Source: Nitrososphaerota archaeon
Lineage (GTDB): Archaea; Thermoproteota; Nitrososphaeria; Nitrososphaerales; Nitrosopumilaceae
NCBI GenBank assembly: GCA_013287585.1
Contig: JABDDN010000001.1
Coordinates: 24,177 to 88,176 of the forward strand
Length of the DNA stretch: 64,000 bases
Reading direction: 5' to 3'
In this document: positions 45,711 through 55,237 of the stretch, piece by piece
Position numbering within the stretch: position 1 is the first letter of the stretch
How the letters are laid out: every line of letters starts with the position of its first letter
Position numbers and translations under genes: made by a program
The notes under the pieces: model-generated
What the model was told of the DNA's origin: nothing
The model's database searches: none
What the model saw: only the letters and a program-made list of their open reading frames with translations

Positions 45711-47102
45711 ATGTCTGGTGTAGCATTCAAGACACTATCAAAAATTGCAGGTCCACTGATATTTGTAGAAGGCGTAGATAATGCAGCTTATGGCGAAATG
45801 GTTGAGATAAAACTTCCTAACGGTGAGCGACGACAAGGACAAGTCCTTGATACTAGACAAGGTTTGGCTGTGGTTCAGGTCTTTGGTCCAACTCTTGGCA
45901 TGACCACCTCTGGAACTACAACAAAATTCACTGGTGAGACTGCTATGATGTCAGTTTCTGACGAAATGCTTGGGAGAGTATTTGATGGACTAGGAAATCC
46001 TAGGGACAATGGACCAAAAATAGTATCAAAACAAAAAGTTGATCTTGTAGGTTCTGGTATCAATCCATACGCCAGAGAGGAACCTTCAGAATTTATCCAA
46101 ACAGGAATGTCAAACATTGATGGAATGAATACTCTTGTACGAGGTCAAAAGCTTCCAATATTTTCTGGTTCTGGTCTTCCACATAATTTACTTGCGGCAC
46201 AGATCGCAAGACAGGCCAAAGTTCTTGGTGGTTCTGAAAACTTTTCCGTTGTGTTTGCTGCAATAGGAATTACAAGTGAAGAATCAAACTTTTTTATAAA
46301 ACAATTTGAAGAAAGTGGAGCTCTTGGAAGAACCGCACTGTTTCTGAACTTGTCATCTGATCCTTCTATGGAACGTATACTTACTCCTAGACTTGCTCTA
46401 ACAACAGCAGAATTTCTTGCTTATGAGCGAGATATGCATGTCCTTGTCATTATTACCGATATGACAAACTATTGTGAAGCATTAAGAGAAATTGCTGCAG
46501 CACGTGAAGAAGTTCCAGGAAGAAGAGGATATCCAGGATACATGTATACTGACCTATCATCTCTTTATGAAAGAGCTGGAAAGATAAAGGGCCGACATGG
46601 TTCCGTAACACAAATTCCTATACTTACGATGCCAGCTGATGATATTACACATCCTATACCAGATCTTACTGGTTACATCACAGAAGGTCAGATAGTAATG
46701 AGTAGAGACTTGCATAGATCAGGCATTCATCCACCAGTAGATGTCCTAACAAGTCTTTCACGTCTGATGAATCAAGGTATTGGAAAAGGAAATACAAGAG
46801 AAGATCATCGAGGTCTTGCAGACCAACTTTATGCAGCATATGCACAAGGTAAAGATGCAAGATCACTTGCAGCTATAGTTGGTGAAGAAGCTCTAAGTGA
46901 TTTAGATAAGAAATTCTTAAAGGTGGCTAACAACTTTGAGAGAAAATTTGTCGATCAAGGAATGGATGAAAATCGTTCAATTGAACAAACTCTAGACATT
47001 GGTTGGGAACTACTTAGCGAACTATCTGATTCAGAAATGAATCGTATTAAACCAGAGTTCATTGCAAAGTACGGAAAAAGAACCACGCCGGGTGGTGCAT
47101 AG
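45711..47102 (+). CDS. atpB: A-type ATP synthase non-catalytic subunit B
   Basis: 463 residues. It is a paralogue of A without a P-loop: the equivalent place reads [17 protein letters not shown]. It supplies the regulatory nucleotide site at the A-B interface ([33 protein letters not shown]). Starts directly after the A gene. Confidence 0.95.
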   Translation: MSGVAFKTLSKIAGPLIFVEGVDNAAYGEMVEIKLPNGERRQGQVLDTRQGLAVVQVFGPTLGMTTSGTTTKFTGETAMMSVSDEMLGRVFDGLGNPRDNGPKIVSKQKVDLVGSGINPYAREEPSEFIQTGMSNIDGMNTLVRGQKLPIFSGSGLPHNLLAAQIARQAKVLGGSENFSVVFAAIGITSEESNFFIKQFEESGALGRTALFLNLSSDPSMERILTPRLALTTAEFLAYERDMHVLVIITDMTNYCEALREIAAAREEVPGRRGYPGYMYTDLSSLYERAGKIKGRHGSVTQIPILTMPADDITHPIPDLTGYITEGQIVMSRDLHRSGIHPPVDVLTSLSRLMNQGIGKGNTREDHRGLADQLYAAYAQGKDARSLAAIVGEEALSDLDKKFLKVANNFERKFVDQGMDENRSIEQTLDIGWELLSELSDSEMNRIKPEFIAKYGKRTTPGGA

Positions 47103-47105
47103 ACT

Positions 47106-47774
47106 TTGCCATCAGTAATTAACATTCGTCCAACTCGTCTTGAATACATTCGTACCAAGCGAAGAATTGTTGTTGCTAACAAAGGATTGAAGTTACTGAA
47201 ACTAAAACGTCAGGCATTAATTCTAGAATTTTTTAATGCAAGCAAAACTGCTGCTGCATTAAGGAGTGGTTTACAATCTGAATTGGTAAAAGGCTACCAA
47301 AGTATCAGATTAGCAGAGATGCTTGCGGGTACGATGAGACTAGAAAATGAAGCAATGAAGATTCCACAAATAAGTAAATTGCAAATTCAAGTAAAAAATG
47401 TAATGGGAGTTAGTATACCAAAATTACAAGGTGGACAAAGTAATACTGCTATCATTGAGCATATATTGGAACTTCCTCCTTCAATTAATGAAGCAATAAA
47501 GGCATTTCAAAATGTTCACAAAATGGTGCTTGATGTTGCAGAAAAAGAAACCACATTACGAAAACTTCTATATGAGATTGAAAAGACAAAACGAAAATCT
47601 AATGCAATAGAAAACGTTTTCATTCCAAGATTGCAGGGTGCTGTTAAATTTATCATATTCAGACTAGCTGAGATGGAACGTGATACATTCATCATGTTAA
47701 AAACAGTAAAACGTAAGATGGGTGAAAGAGAACAAGAAAATATTCAAAGGGAGAAAGAAATACTTGCCAGTTAA
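47106..47774 (+). CDS. atpD: A-type ATP synthase subunit D (central stalk)
   Basis: 222 residues, TTG start. The N-terminal helix (INIRPTRLEYIRTKRRIVVANKG) and C-terminal helix (NAIENVFIPRLQGAVKFI, then RLAEMERDTFIMLKTVK) form the coiled-coil shaft, with the family's NAIE..IPRL motif. It ends inside the start of a small membrane ORF. Confidence 0.92.
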   Translation: MPSVINIRPTRLEYIRTKRRIVVANKGLKLLKLKRQALILEFFNASKTAAALRSGLQSELVKGYQSIRLAEMLAGTMRLENEAMKIPQISKLQIQVKNVMGVSIPKLQGGQSNTAIIEHILELPPSINEAIKAFQNVHKMVLDVAEKETTLRKLLYEIEKTKRKSNAIENVFIPRLQGAVKFIIFRLAEMERDTFIMLKTVKRKMGEREQENIQREKEILAS

Positions 47775-47892
47775 TTTTGCAAATCCACAACAAAGAAAAT
47801 TCTATATGATCATAAGGGCATTTAAAATTGGAAACATCCTTGGTACAATTACTATAGCACTGTATGCAGGAAAGCATTTCTTAGGAGTATAA
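47764..47892 (+). CDS. 42-residue membrane microprotein in the ATP synthase operon
   Basis: A frame from TTG 47764 (or ATG 47806) to TAA 47890-47892 encodes 42 (or 28) residues. It has a basic N-terminal half and one short hydrophobic segment (IGNILGTITIALYAG). It overlaps subunit D by 11 bases and ends one base before the H gene, leaving no spare DNA. In methanogens a small ORF (ahaG) also follows D, so it may be an equivalent accessory subunit. This is inference. Confidence 0.5.
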   Translation: MPVNFANPQQRKFYMIIRAFKIGNILGTITIALYAGKHFLGV

Positions 47893-47893
47893 C

Positions 47894-48220
47894 ATGTCAA
47901 CTCAAGAAAAATACGTTCATTCTCTCAAACAAATTAAGGAAGGCGAAGAAAAAGCATGGGCAGAAGTTCAAAATTTCAAGAAAAAAGTAGCAGAAGACAT
48001 AAAATCTTTTCAAATTGATGCTGATAAGGCCATTGCAGCAGCAAAGGCACAAGGAGAAAAATTAGTTGAAACAAGTATTGATCAAGCAAGAAAAAACGCT
48101 GAAATTGAAGTAAAAAAAATTATTGAAGAAGCAAAAACAAAATCAAAAACCATATCGTCACAAATGGATGAAAAAACTATTCATGGAATTCTAGATATTT
48201 TATTAAAAGGTGTAGAATAA
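47894..48220 (+). CDS. atpH: A-type ATP synthase subunit H (peripheral stalk)
   Basis: 108 residues, almost entirely one charged helix (KQIKEGEEKAWAEVQNFKKKV, then Ala-rich heptads), matching subunit H/G that pairs with E. Overlaps the subunit I gene by one base. Confidence 0.8.
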   Translation: MSTQEKYVHSLKQIKEGEEKAWAEVQNFKKKVAEDIKSFQIDADKAIAAAKAQGEKLVETSIDQARKNAEIEVKKIIEEAKTKSKTISSQMDEKTIHGILDILLKGVE

Positions 48221-50265
48221 TGGTACTCAAACCTGTCCCAATGACTATGATGGCAGTACTTGGTTTAAGAAAAGATAGGCAAATTGTAATTTCTGTTTTA
48301 CATGATATGGGCATAGTACAATTGGAACCATTATCTAAAGACGTAGCTTCTATGCTCAAAAATGAACGTGATAATGATCTTTACAGACAAGTTTCAGATC
48401 AACTCCTTAGAATTAAAGCATTCAAAACAGTTCTACCTCCTAACCCAGTTTCAAGTTGTCAACGTTTTCCAACAATTGACAACTTGATGCAAGCAGCAAA
48501 ATCAATCGATATAGATTCTAAAATAGCTTCTCTAGAAAGAGAAAAAGAAAATCTCCTAACTAAGATAAATGAAACTGAAAATAACATGAAACTAGTTGAA
48601 GAGTTTTCGTTTTTCCCAGAAGATTTCAATGTACTCCAGTTAGTATTAGGACACTCTTACTTTGGCCGTTTAGATTCAAAACAATTTCCATCTTTTAAGA
48701 AAGCATTAGAAACAAATAATCTGGATGTTTTCCTTTATTCTAAAGAAGAAAAAGAAATTACTCGCATTGTTCTCATTACATTTCCTAACTTTCCTCCTCA
48801 TGCCCTTGCTACTGCTGTTCAAGAGTATAATGTCAAACTTGAAGCGGTACCAAAACTCAATGGAACAGCGATTCAATTAAAACAATCATTAGGTATTGTT
48901 CTCAATGAACTAACTCAAAAATTAAAAGAAATTGATAGACAACTAGGAGAGATTTCAAAAGAACACTATGCAAATATTGTCTGCATTGAAGAACAGCTTG
49001 AAATAGAAAACAGAAAACTTGAAGTCATTGACAATCTAGGAGTCACATCTGACTCTTTTGCTCTAGAAGGTTGGGTTCCAAAATCAAAACTAGAATCAGT
49101 CGAAGCTAATCTAGACAAACATACCAAAGGAACAATTGTTTATGAACTAGAGACTGAAGAAAATCCACCAACACTATTTGCAAATCCAAAAAGGTTCAAG
49201 TTGTTTGAGGCTTTTATTAGATTCTATTCTTTACCACAAGGTAAAGAATTTGATCCTACATTAATTTTCGGTCTTATCTTTCCGGTCTTTTATGGTATGA
49301 TGGTAGGGGATGCAGGATATTGTCTTTTTATCCTCCTTGTTTGCAGATGGGTAATCAGAAGAGTAGAGGGTGGAAAACGTAATCTTAACATCATGCCAAA
49401 GCCTTTGAGAAAGTTTGCACTTACTATATTGAAACCCAGACAGATGGTAAAATTGGCAAAGGCAATGACTCCTGGTGCTATTATTGGAATTATTTTAGGA
49501 TTCACATTCAATCTATACTTTGGATTTCATCTCAACGGCTTTCTGTTTAATTATATAAACACGACACTTGGTATGCAACTTCTTCCTGCTAGCGGAGCAA
49601 TCTTTAATCCCATTGTAGGATTACGCAGACTCTTGCTAATCAGTGGATATATCGGTCTAGGCATGGTAACATTTGGCCTAATTCTTGGAATCCTCAATAG
49701 CCTAAGAGAGGGCGAAAAGAAACATGCCATTGGAAAAGTTGGCTGGTTGGTATTTGGCTGGGGTGTTGTGATGACAGGATTAGCATTAATGCATCATGGA
49801 CACATCAATCCAATTCATCATGTAGAGGGAATTGGTTACGTTGGATTGCTTTTGGGTGGAATTGGTTTAATGTTTGTTGGAGAAGGTCCAAGAGCCATTA
49901 TGGAGTTACCGTCCATAGTAAGTCACATACTTTCCTACACAAGAATTGTTGGAATTTTACTAGCTTCAGTAATACTAGCTGATGTAATTGATTTCATTTT
50001 CATAAAAACACTACATCATTCAATACCGTTTATTGTTCTTGGAACAATGATTCTTTTCATTGGTCACATATTCAATATAATAATTGGAGTTTTTGAACCT
50101 GGCATTCAGGGAGCAAGATTGGTTTACGTGGAATTTTTCTCCAAATTTTATCATGGAAACGGTAGAGCATTTAGACCATTTGGAACTATGCGCAAGTTTA
50201 CTTATGATCAATACGAATTGGAAATAAAAGAAAAAACTAAAGTCAAAAATAATTCTGTATCTTGA
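48220..50265 (+). CDS. atpI: A-type ATP synthase subunit I (a subunit)
   Basis: 681 residues. The soluble N-terminal half (about 1-340) is a coiled-coil peripheral domain. The C-terminal half has seven or eight membrane helices, beginning GLIFPVFYGMMVGDAGYCLF. The essential helix region contains SHILSYTRIVGILLASVILA, with the conserved Arg for proton or Na+ transfer. Last gene of the operon. Confidence 0.93.
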   Translation: MVLKPVPMTMMAVLGLRKDRQIVISVLHDMGIVQLEPLSKDVASMLKNERDNDLYRQVSDQLLRIKAFKTVLPPNPVSSCQRFPTIDNLMQAAKSIDIDSKIASLEREKENLLTKINETENNMKLVEEFSFFPEDFNVLQLVLGHSYFGRLDSKQFPSFKKALETNNLDVFLYSKEEKEITRIVLITFPNFPPHALATAVQEYNVKLEAVPKLNGTAIQLKQSLGIVLNELTQKLKEIDRQLGEISKEHYANIVCIEEQLEIENRKLEVIDNLGVTSDSFALEGWVPKSKLESVEANLDKHTKGTIVYELETEENPPTLFANPKRFKLFEAFIRFYSLPQGKEFDPTLIFGLIFPVFYGMMVGDAGYCLFILLVCRWVIRRVEGGKRNLNIMPKPLRKFALTILKPRQMVKLAKAMTPGAIIGIILGFTFNLYFGFHLNGFLFNYINTTLGMQLLPASGAIFNPIVGLRRLLLISGYIGLGMVTFGLILGILNSLREGEKKHAIGKVGWLVFGWGVVMTGLALMHHGHINPIHHVEGIGYVGLLLGGIGLMFVGEGPRAIMELPSIVSHILSYTRIVGILLASVILADVIDFIFIKTLHHSIPFIVLGTMILFIGHIFNIIIGVFEPGIQGARLVYVEFFSKFYHGNGRAFRPFGTMRKFTYDQYELEIKEKTKVKNNSVS

Positions 50266-50270
50266 ATTAA

Positions 50271-50732
50271 TTAATAATATTTTAATTCGTTTACATCTAG
50301 AGTTCTTGTGCAATATCTGCATCTAAGAACAAGACCAGTTTTATCAACTACATCCATTATCGGCTCAATGTCTTCACCACTATTTGTTATGCAGTCTGGA
50401 TTTGAACATCTGAATATTCGTTCAATTTCATTTGGAAGAGTTACTCGCCTTTTTTCAACCAGTTTATAGTCTTTGATTATATTTACAGTAGCTTTTGGTG
50501 CAATCAGTGCAAGCTTGTTAGTATCACCATCTTTTAGAAATCTATTCTCAACTTTTATGATGTCTTTCTTTGCAACTTTTGAACTAGGCACATTTAGTGC
50601 TATTGTTATGACATTACCATCTTTTCCATCTATCTCAAGTGCATTTAGAACTTTGAGACCTTTTCCTGCCTCAATGTGATCAATTACAGTACCATTCTTG
50701 ATTCGTCTTACTATGAGATCAGACTCTGACAT
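50271..50732 (-). CDS. pyrI: Aspartate carbamoyltransferase regulatory subunit
   Basis: About 153 residues from ATG 50732 (ATG 50756 and a longer frame are alternatives). The N-terminal allosteric domain begins LIVRRIKNGTVIDHIEAGKG. The C-terminal zinc domain has CSNPDC and CRYC pairs. A TATA-like ATAATATATA 26 bases upstream supports 50732. It is transcribed divergently from its partner pyrB, unlike the usual pyrBI order. Confidence 0.93.
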   Translation of the reverse strand: MSESDLIVRRIKNGTVIDHIEAGKGLKVLNALEIDGKDGNVITIALNVPSSKVAKKDIIKVENRFLKDGDTNKLALIAPKATVNIIKDYKLVEKRRVTLPNEIERIFRCSNPDCITNSGEDIEPIMDVVDKTGLVLRCRYCTRTLDVNELKYY

Positions 50733-50774
50733 TGGAATACTTTGTATAGTACTCATATATATTATTGAACGAGA

Positions 50775-51707
50775 ATGAGCAATTCTTTTTTCCAAAAAGA
50801 TATTGTCTCAATCCGTGATTTTGACAAGAAAAAATTTGAGACAATCTTTGATGCTACTGATAAAATAATTAAAATGAATCCAAGCGAGCGTCGCGAACTT
50901 GCTAGAGGAAAAACTTTGGGATATCTTTTCTTTGAACCAAGTACAAGAACTAGATTAAGTTTTGAAGCTGCAATGGCATCATTAGGTGGTACATCAATAG
51001 GTATAGCTGATGCTTCATCTTCTTCAGCCAAAAAAGGTGAGAGTCTTGCTGATACTGTAAAAATAATGTCACTTTACTCTGACGTTCTTGTACTGCGACA
51101 TCAACTTGATGGGTCTAGTAGATTTGCAGCTGAAATATCAGAGAAACCAATGATAAACGCAGGAAGTGGAACAGAAGAACATCCAACTCAAGCAATATTG
51201 GATCTTTATACAATTTGGAAAGAGAAAAAACGAATCGATGGTTTGAAGATAGGAATTGTTGGTGATCTAAAATATGGCAGAACAGTATATTCATTACTTT
51301 ATGCACTTGGCAACTACAAAGTAGACGTACATCTTATTTCGCCAACAGCTTTGAAAATTCGCGCTGATTCTACTTATGAAATTAAAAAACGATTGCCTTA
51401 CAAAGAATCAACAGACCTAGAAGAAAATCTGGATGAATTTGATGTTCTTTATGTTACAAGGATACAAAAAGAAAGATTTGCAGATGCTGAAGAATATGCC
51501 AAAGTTAAAGGTAGCTACAAGATTGTGCCTGATATGTTGAAGAAAATGAAAGACGATGTCATAATAATGCATCCATTACCACGTTTAGATGAGATTTCGC
51601 ATGATTTGGATTCTACAAAACAGGCAAAATACTTTAAACAGGCTGAATATGGTAAAGATACACGTGCTGCACTTCTTGCCCTTATTTTAAATGAAAATGG
51701 GTTTTAA
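50775..51707 (+). CDS. pyrB: Aspartate carbamoyltransferase catalytic subunit
   Basis: 310 residues. It condenses carbamoyl phosphate and aspartate in pyrimidine synthesis. The carbamoyl-phosphate motif PSTRTRLSFEAAM (about 55-67), SAKKGESLADT, the EEHPTQAILDL segment, and MHPLPRLDEI are intact. The start lies 42 bases from pyrI ATG on the other strand. Confidence 0.95.
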   Translation: MSNSFFQKDIVSIRDFDKKKFETIFDATDKIIKMNPSERRELARGKTLGYLFFEPSTRTRLSFEAAMASLGGTSIGIADASSSSAKKGESLADTVKIMSLYSDVLVLRHQLDGSSRFAAEISEKPMINAGSGTEEHPTQAILDLYTIWKEKKRIDGLKIGIVGDLKYGRTVYSLLYALGNYKVDVHLISPTALKIRADSTYEIKKRLPYKESTDLEENLDEFDVLYVTRIQKERFADAEEYAKVKGSYKIVPDMLKKMKDDVIIMHPLPRLDEISHDLDSTKQAKYFKQAEYGKDTRAALLALILNENGF

Positions 51708-51788
51708 TTCGTTAAAATTTAAAGAAATATGTTACGAGTAAACTTTAACATGTTAAAAATTAGTAAAGTTATGGGGTTGTATTAGAAG

Positions 51789-52076
51789 ATGACATATGAT
51801 AATGATCTAGTAAAAAAGGCGTTAGTTAGTCTTGTTATAGAAACAACCTTACTTGAAATTGGAAAAGAAACGTATGACAAGGTTGTTCGTGATCTACATA
51901 AAAAATATCATTGTTATCTTCCAGACTGCTATGATCATCCTGAATATCTTAATGAAATACTCAAGGATTTGTATGGTAATGCTCACAATGTTGTTATAGA
52001 AAAAATCAACAAACAACTAGAGGAATTTTCATATCATAACTCTATATCACATTTTGTAAAAATCTTAAATCAATAA
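51789..52076 (+). CDS. Small helical protein, possibly a NitrOD5-type domain
   Basis: 95 residues, helical, no membrane segment. The sequence LLEIGKETYDKVVRDLHKKYHCYLPDC.DHPEYL.EILKDLYGNA resembles small thaumarchaeal output-domain proteins of the NitrOD5 type. I am unsure of the family. Expected role: signalling partner or regulator. Confidence 0.5.
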   Translation: MTYDNDLVKKALVSLVIETTLLEIGKETYDKVVRDLHKKYHCYLPDCYDHPEYLNEILKDLYGNAHNVVIEKINKQLEEFSYHNSISHFVKILNQ

Positions 52077-52089
52077 TAATATCAATTTT

Positions 52090-52473
52090 TTACATTGTAA
52101 CAAGCTTTACGTGATCCATTTTCCTGTTTGTTTGAAAATCTCTTGTCATCACTTCTACCTTTTCAGCTTCACCACGTAACAAAAAGAGCTCCATGCACTT
52201 GTTCCCATCTATCTTACTATGAAGATGTGTACCTATTAGATCTTCATGATTATGTTTGATTCCTGTAACTATCTGTTCTGATTCTTCATCATGAACCACC
52301 ATTAATATCGCATGGATCAAACCAGAAAGATTAGATCTCTGTTTTTCTTCTGAAATAAGTATCCTAAGACCAGCTCTAATTATTTCAGATCTTCCGGAAA
52401 ATCCCATGGATTTTTGTAATTTATCTATTTCTGATAGAATTTCATCGTTTAGTGATATGGATATAATTGGCAT
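52090..52473 (-). CDS. NikR-like metal-responsive repressor
   Basis: 127 residues. The N-terminal ribbon-helix-helix (ISISLNDEILSEIDKL...FSGRSEIIRAGLR) binds DNA. The C-terminal ACT-like domain holds the NikR metal ligands: His in KHNHEDLIG, His-X-His in THLHS, and Cys in GNKCMELFLLRG. The length is that of NikR. It is divergent from the ZnuABC-type operon and very probably controls it; the metal (Ni, Zn, Cu) cannot be read. Confidence 0.88.
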   Translation of the reverse strand: MPIISISLNDEILSEIDKLQKSMGFSGRSEIIRAGLRILISEEKQRSNLSGLIHAILMVVHDEESEQIVTGIKHNHEDLIGTHLHSKIDGNKCMELFLLRGEAEKVEVMTRDFQTNRKMDHVKLVTM

Positions 52474-52479
52474 ATTGGT

Positions 52480-52546
52480 ATTATTATTAAGTATTTTATA
52501 AGTTTAGCAGTAATTATTATTAACTTTTTATAGATTTATTAATAAC
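52480..52546. promoter_or_regulatory. Candidate operators between nikR-like gene and metal importer
   Basis: Direct repeats ATTATTATTAA at 52480-52490 and 52513-52523 (33 bases apart, three helical turns), then a palindrome TTATTAATAA at 52537-52546. This fits binding by a tetrameric RHH regulator. The sequence is AT-rich, so part may be chance. Confidence 0.4.
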
Positions 52547-52555
52547 AATATAGAT

Positions 52556-53551
52556 ATGTTAAATATGAAATCAGGCAAGAGAGCAGCTATAATTGGCGGG
52601 ATAATTACATCTGCCATAATCACAGTTTTTGCTGTATCAATGAATGCCAATATTTTTGATCAATCAAAGACCCAGCAGAATTCGGTCCAAAATATATCGA
52701 ATACAACCTCAAAGCTCAAAGTTGCCGCATCTTTTTTTCCATTATATGAATTTGCAAAAAACGTGGGTGGTGATAAAGCTGAAGTTTATAGCTTTCTTCC
52801 AATTGGAAATGAACCACATTCATGGGAACCCAGTATTCAACAGATTGAAGAATTAAAAGGAACACAACTTTTTATCTATAATGGAGCTGGCATGGAAGCA
52901 TACATTTCAAAGTTTATGTCATCAGGAGAATTTCCAAACATGACATTTGCCAAGGCTACAGAAGGCATAACTCTGTTAAAAGCAGATTCTGCTGAAGACG
53001 ACAAAGAGATTTTAGCTCAGGGAGGAATGGATCCACATGTATGGAACGATCCAGTTCTTGCAGAACAAGAGATCACAAATATAAAAAATGCTATGAAAAA
53101 AGTTGATCCTACAAACGCTCAATATTATGAGAGTAATGCAAATGCATACATTGCAAAATTAGTTGTACTGGATAACAGCATAAAATCTGGACTATCAAAC
53201 TGTAAAAAAAATACTTTTGTATCATTTCATAATGCATTTAATTATTTTTCAAGTAGATATGGTGTACACGATGTCTGGATAACCGGCATAGCACCAGAAG
53301 TAGATGTGCCCCCACAGGATATACAAAAGGTAATCCAAATTGCAAAAGACAAAGATGTGAAAGTAATATTTTCTGAGGATTTAGTTGATCCCAGACTTGC
53401 CAATACATTAGCTAATGAAGTAGGTGCACAGGTTCTGGTACTAAGTCCTCTTGAGGGCATAAATCAGACCGAACAGCAGGAAGGAATAACATATCTAGAT
53501 AAATGGAATCAAAATCTACATAATCTGAGAACAGCTTTAGAATGTCAATGA
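52556..53551 (+). CDS. ZnuA-type metal-binding lipoprotein/periplasmic protein
   Basis: 331 residues. An N-terminal membrane anchor (about 10-28) is followed by the TroA/ZnuA fold: KVAASFFPLYEFAKNVGG, metal ligands His in NEPHSWEPS, His in DPHVWND, His in VSFHNAF, and an acidic residue in IFSEDLVDP. The loop between the first two ligands lacks the His-rich stretch of many ZnuAs. It captures Zn or Mn outside the cell. Overlaps the ATPase gene by 10 bases. Confidence 0.88.
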   Translation: MLNMKSGKRAAIIGGIITSAIITVFAVSMNANIFDQSKTQQNSVQNISNTTSKLKVAASFFPLYEFAKNVGGDKAEVYSFLPIGNEPHSWEPSIQQIEELKGTQLFIYNGAGMEAYISKFMSSGEFPNMTFAKATEGITLLKADSAEDDKEILAQGGMDPHVWNDPVLAEQEITNIKNAMKKVDPTNAQYYESNANAYIAKLVVLDNSIKSGLSNCKKNTFVSFHNAFNYFSSRYGVHDVWITGIAPEVDVPPQDIQKVIQIAKDKDVKVIFSEDLVDPRLANTLANEVGAQVLVLSPLEGINQTEQQEGITYLDKWNQNLHNLRTALECQ

Positions 53552-54345
53552 ATGCATTAGACGTAGAGAATGTTTCGGTAAGTCATAACGGAGTTCTGGC
53601 AGTAAACAAGATCAGCTTTAGTGTTCAAGAGGGAGATCTACTGGGTATTGTTGGACCAAATGGTGCAGGCAAAACCACACTGTTTAGAGCTATTCTTGGA
53701 TTGCAAAGTTATCAGGGTAAAATCAAGTTGTTTGGATATGAAGGAAATCAGTACACTACATTACTGTCAATGATAGGTTATGTTCCACAAAAAGTAAATT
53801 TTGAACCAAACTTTCCTGCAACTGTTTTTGATGTTGTTGCAATGGGAATTTTATCAAGGAAAAAGTTAGCTAAAGGCGCTGCATTGATACAAAGTTGTGG
53901 GTGTTGTTGGAACAGAATATTTCAAACATCTAGCAAAGATAGTGAAAAAATAGAAGAAGCACTCAAGATTGTAGGATTGGAATCATTCAAGGATAGGAGA
54001 ATTAGCGAACTGTCAGGAGGTGAACAACAACGAGCCTTTATCGCGAAAGCTCTTGTCAAAGAACCATTATTGATGATATTAGATGAACCTGTAACTGGAG
54101 TAGACATGGATGTGCAAAATAAATTCTATTCAGTACTTAGAAAAATAAACAAGGAAAACAAGATCACCATAGTATGGTCTTCACATGATCTTACTGCAAT
54201 TTCAGATTTAGCAACTAGAGTAGCATGTATGAATAGAGACTTGTTCTTCCATGGTGAAAAGGAAGAATTTTTTGCAAACAAAGATCTGCTTAAAACATAT
54301 TCAGAATCAGCGATGCAAATGCATATGCATAAACACGATATGTGA
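53542..54345 (+). CDS. ZnuC-type metal ABC transporter ATPase
   Basis: 267 residues. Walker A GPNGAGKTT, Q-loop VPQK, signature LSGGEQQRAFIAKAL, Walker B LLMILDEP and switch His in WSSHD are all present. Between the Q-loop and the signature there is an extra segment (about residues 110-135) with the Cys cluster SCGCCW. It ends in a His/Met-rich tail (MQMHMHKHDM). Confidence 0.9.
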   Translation: MSMNALDVENVSVSHNGVLAVNKISFSVQEGDLLGIVGPNGAGKTTLFRAILGLQSYQGKIKLFGYEGNQYTTLLSMIGYVPQKVNFEPNFPATVFDVVAMGILSRKKLAKGAALIQSCGCCWNRIFQTSSKDSEKIEEALKIVGLESFKDRRISELSGGEQQRAFIAKALVKEPLLMILDEPVTGVDMDVQNKFYSVLRKINKENKITIVWSSHDLTAISDLATRVACMNRDLFFHGEKEEFFANKDLLKTYSESAMQMHMHKHDM

Positions 54346-55205
54346 TTTACATGAATCTGGATATTTTGTCGTATGGTTTTATGCAAAGAGCTCTGCTTAC
54401 AGGCATAATGGTATCAATTACCTGTTCAATTATAGGCCTATTTCTGGTATTGAAAAGATACTCTCTTTTTGGAGATGCTCTTTCTCATGTAGCATTTGGT
54501 GGAATAGCTCTTGGATACTTTCTTAACATATATCCAATCTGGACCGCATTTGCTGTTTCTGTTTCAGCTGCTCTCGGTATGACAAAACTAAGAAAGAGTA
54601 CCAAAATATCAGGAGATGCTGCCATTGCAGTTTTATTATCATCAGGCTTTGCCATGGGCGTATTACTCATTAGTGCATCACATGGGTTTACTATTGATCT
54701 TTTCAGCTTTCTGTTTGGAAGTATCTTGTTAACAAGTATGCAAGACACATTAACAATTTTAGCAGTAAGCTGTGGTGTAATTGTGACATTAATTGCAATT
54801 AGAAAACCAATGATACATTTTACATTCGATGAAGAACAGGCAAAAGTTCATGGGATACCTATTGAGAAATTAAATTATCTCTTTGTAGCATTAGCGGCAG
54901 TTACTGTAATTGCAACAATGCGATTAGTTGGAATTTTATTGATATCTGCACTCATAGTGTTACCAAACATAACCAGCATAATGATGGGTAAAGGATTCAA
55001 AAAGACAATGATGATTTCTATCTCTTTATCAGTAACTGCAGTAGTTGCTGGAATAACAACATCATATTATTTCAATCTGGCTCCATCAGGAACTATAGTT
55101 ATGCTTATGGTTGCAATGTTTGTAGGTACATTGATAGCAAAACATGCTGGTTTGTTTTCAACAAAAATATTAACAAATGAAAATAATTCACTAAGCAGTA
55201 ACTAA
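54342..55205 (+). CDS. ZnuB-type metal ABC transporter permease
   Basis: 287 residues with eight or nine membrane helices of the ABC-3 family (FGDALSHVAFGGIALGYFL, ILLISALIVLPNI). GTG 54342 overlaps the ATPase stop; ATG 54351 is an alternative. Completes the importer. Confidence 0.9.
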   Translation: MIYMNLDILSYGFMQRALLTGIMVSITCSIIGLFLVLKRYSLFGDALSHVAFGGIALGYFLNIYPIWTAFAVSVSAALGMTKLRKSTKISGDAAIAVLLSSGFAMGVLLISASHGFTIDLFSFLFGSILLTSMQDTLTILAVSCGVIVTLIAIRKPMIHFTFDEEQAKVHGIPIEKLNYLFVALAAVTVIATMRLVGILLISALIVLPNITSIMMGKGFKKTMMISISLSVTAVVAGITTSYYFNLAPSGTIVMLMVAMFVGTLIAKHAGLFSTKILTNENNSLSSN

Positions 55206-55237
55206 CTCATTTCTTTCTGATTACATTAATCAATAAA

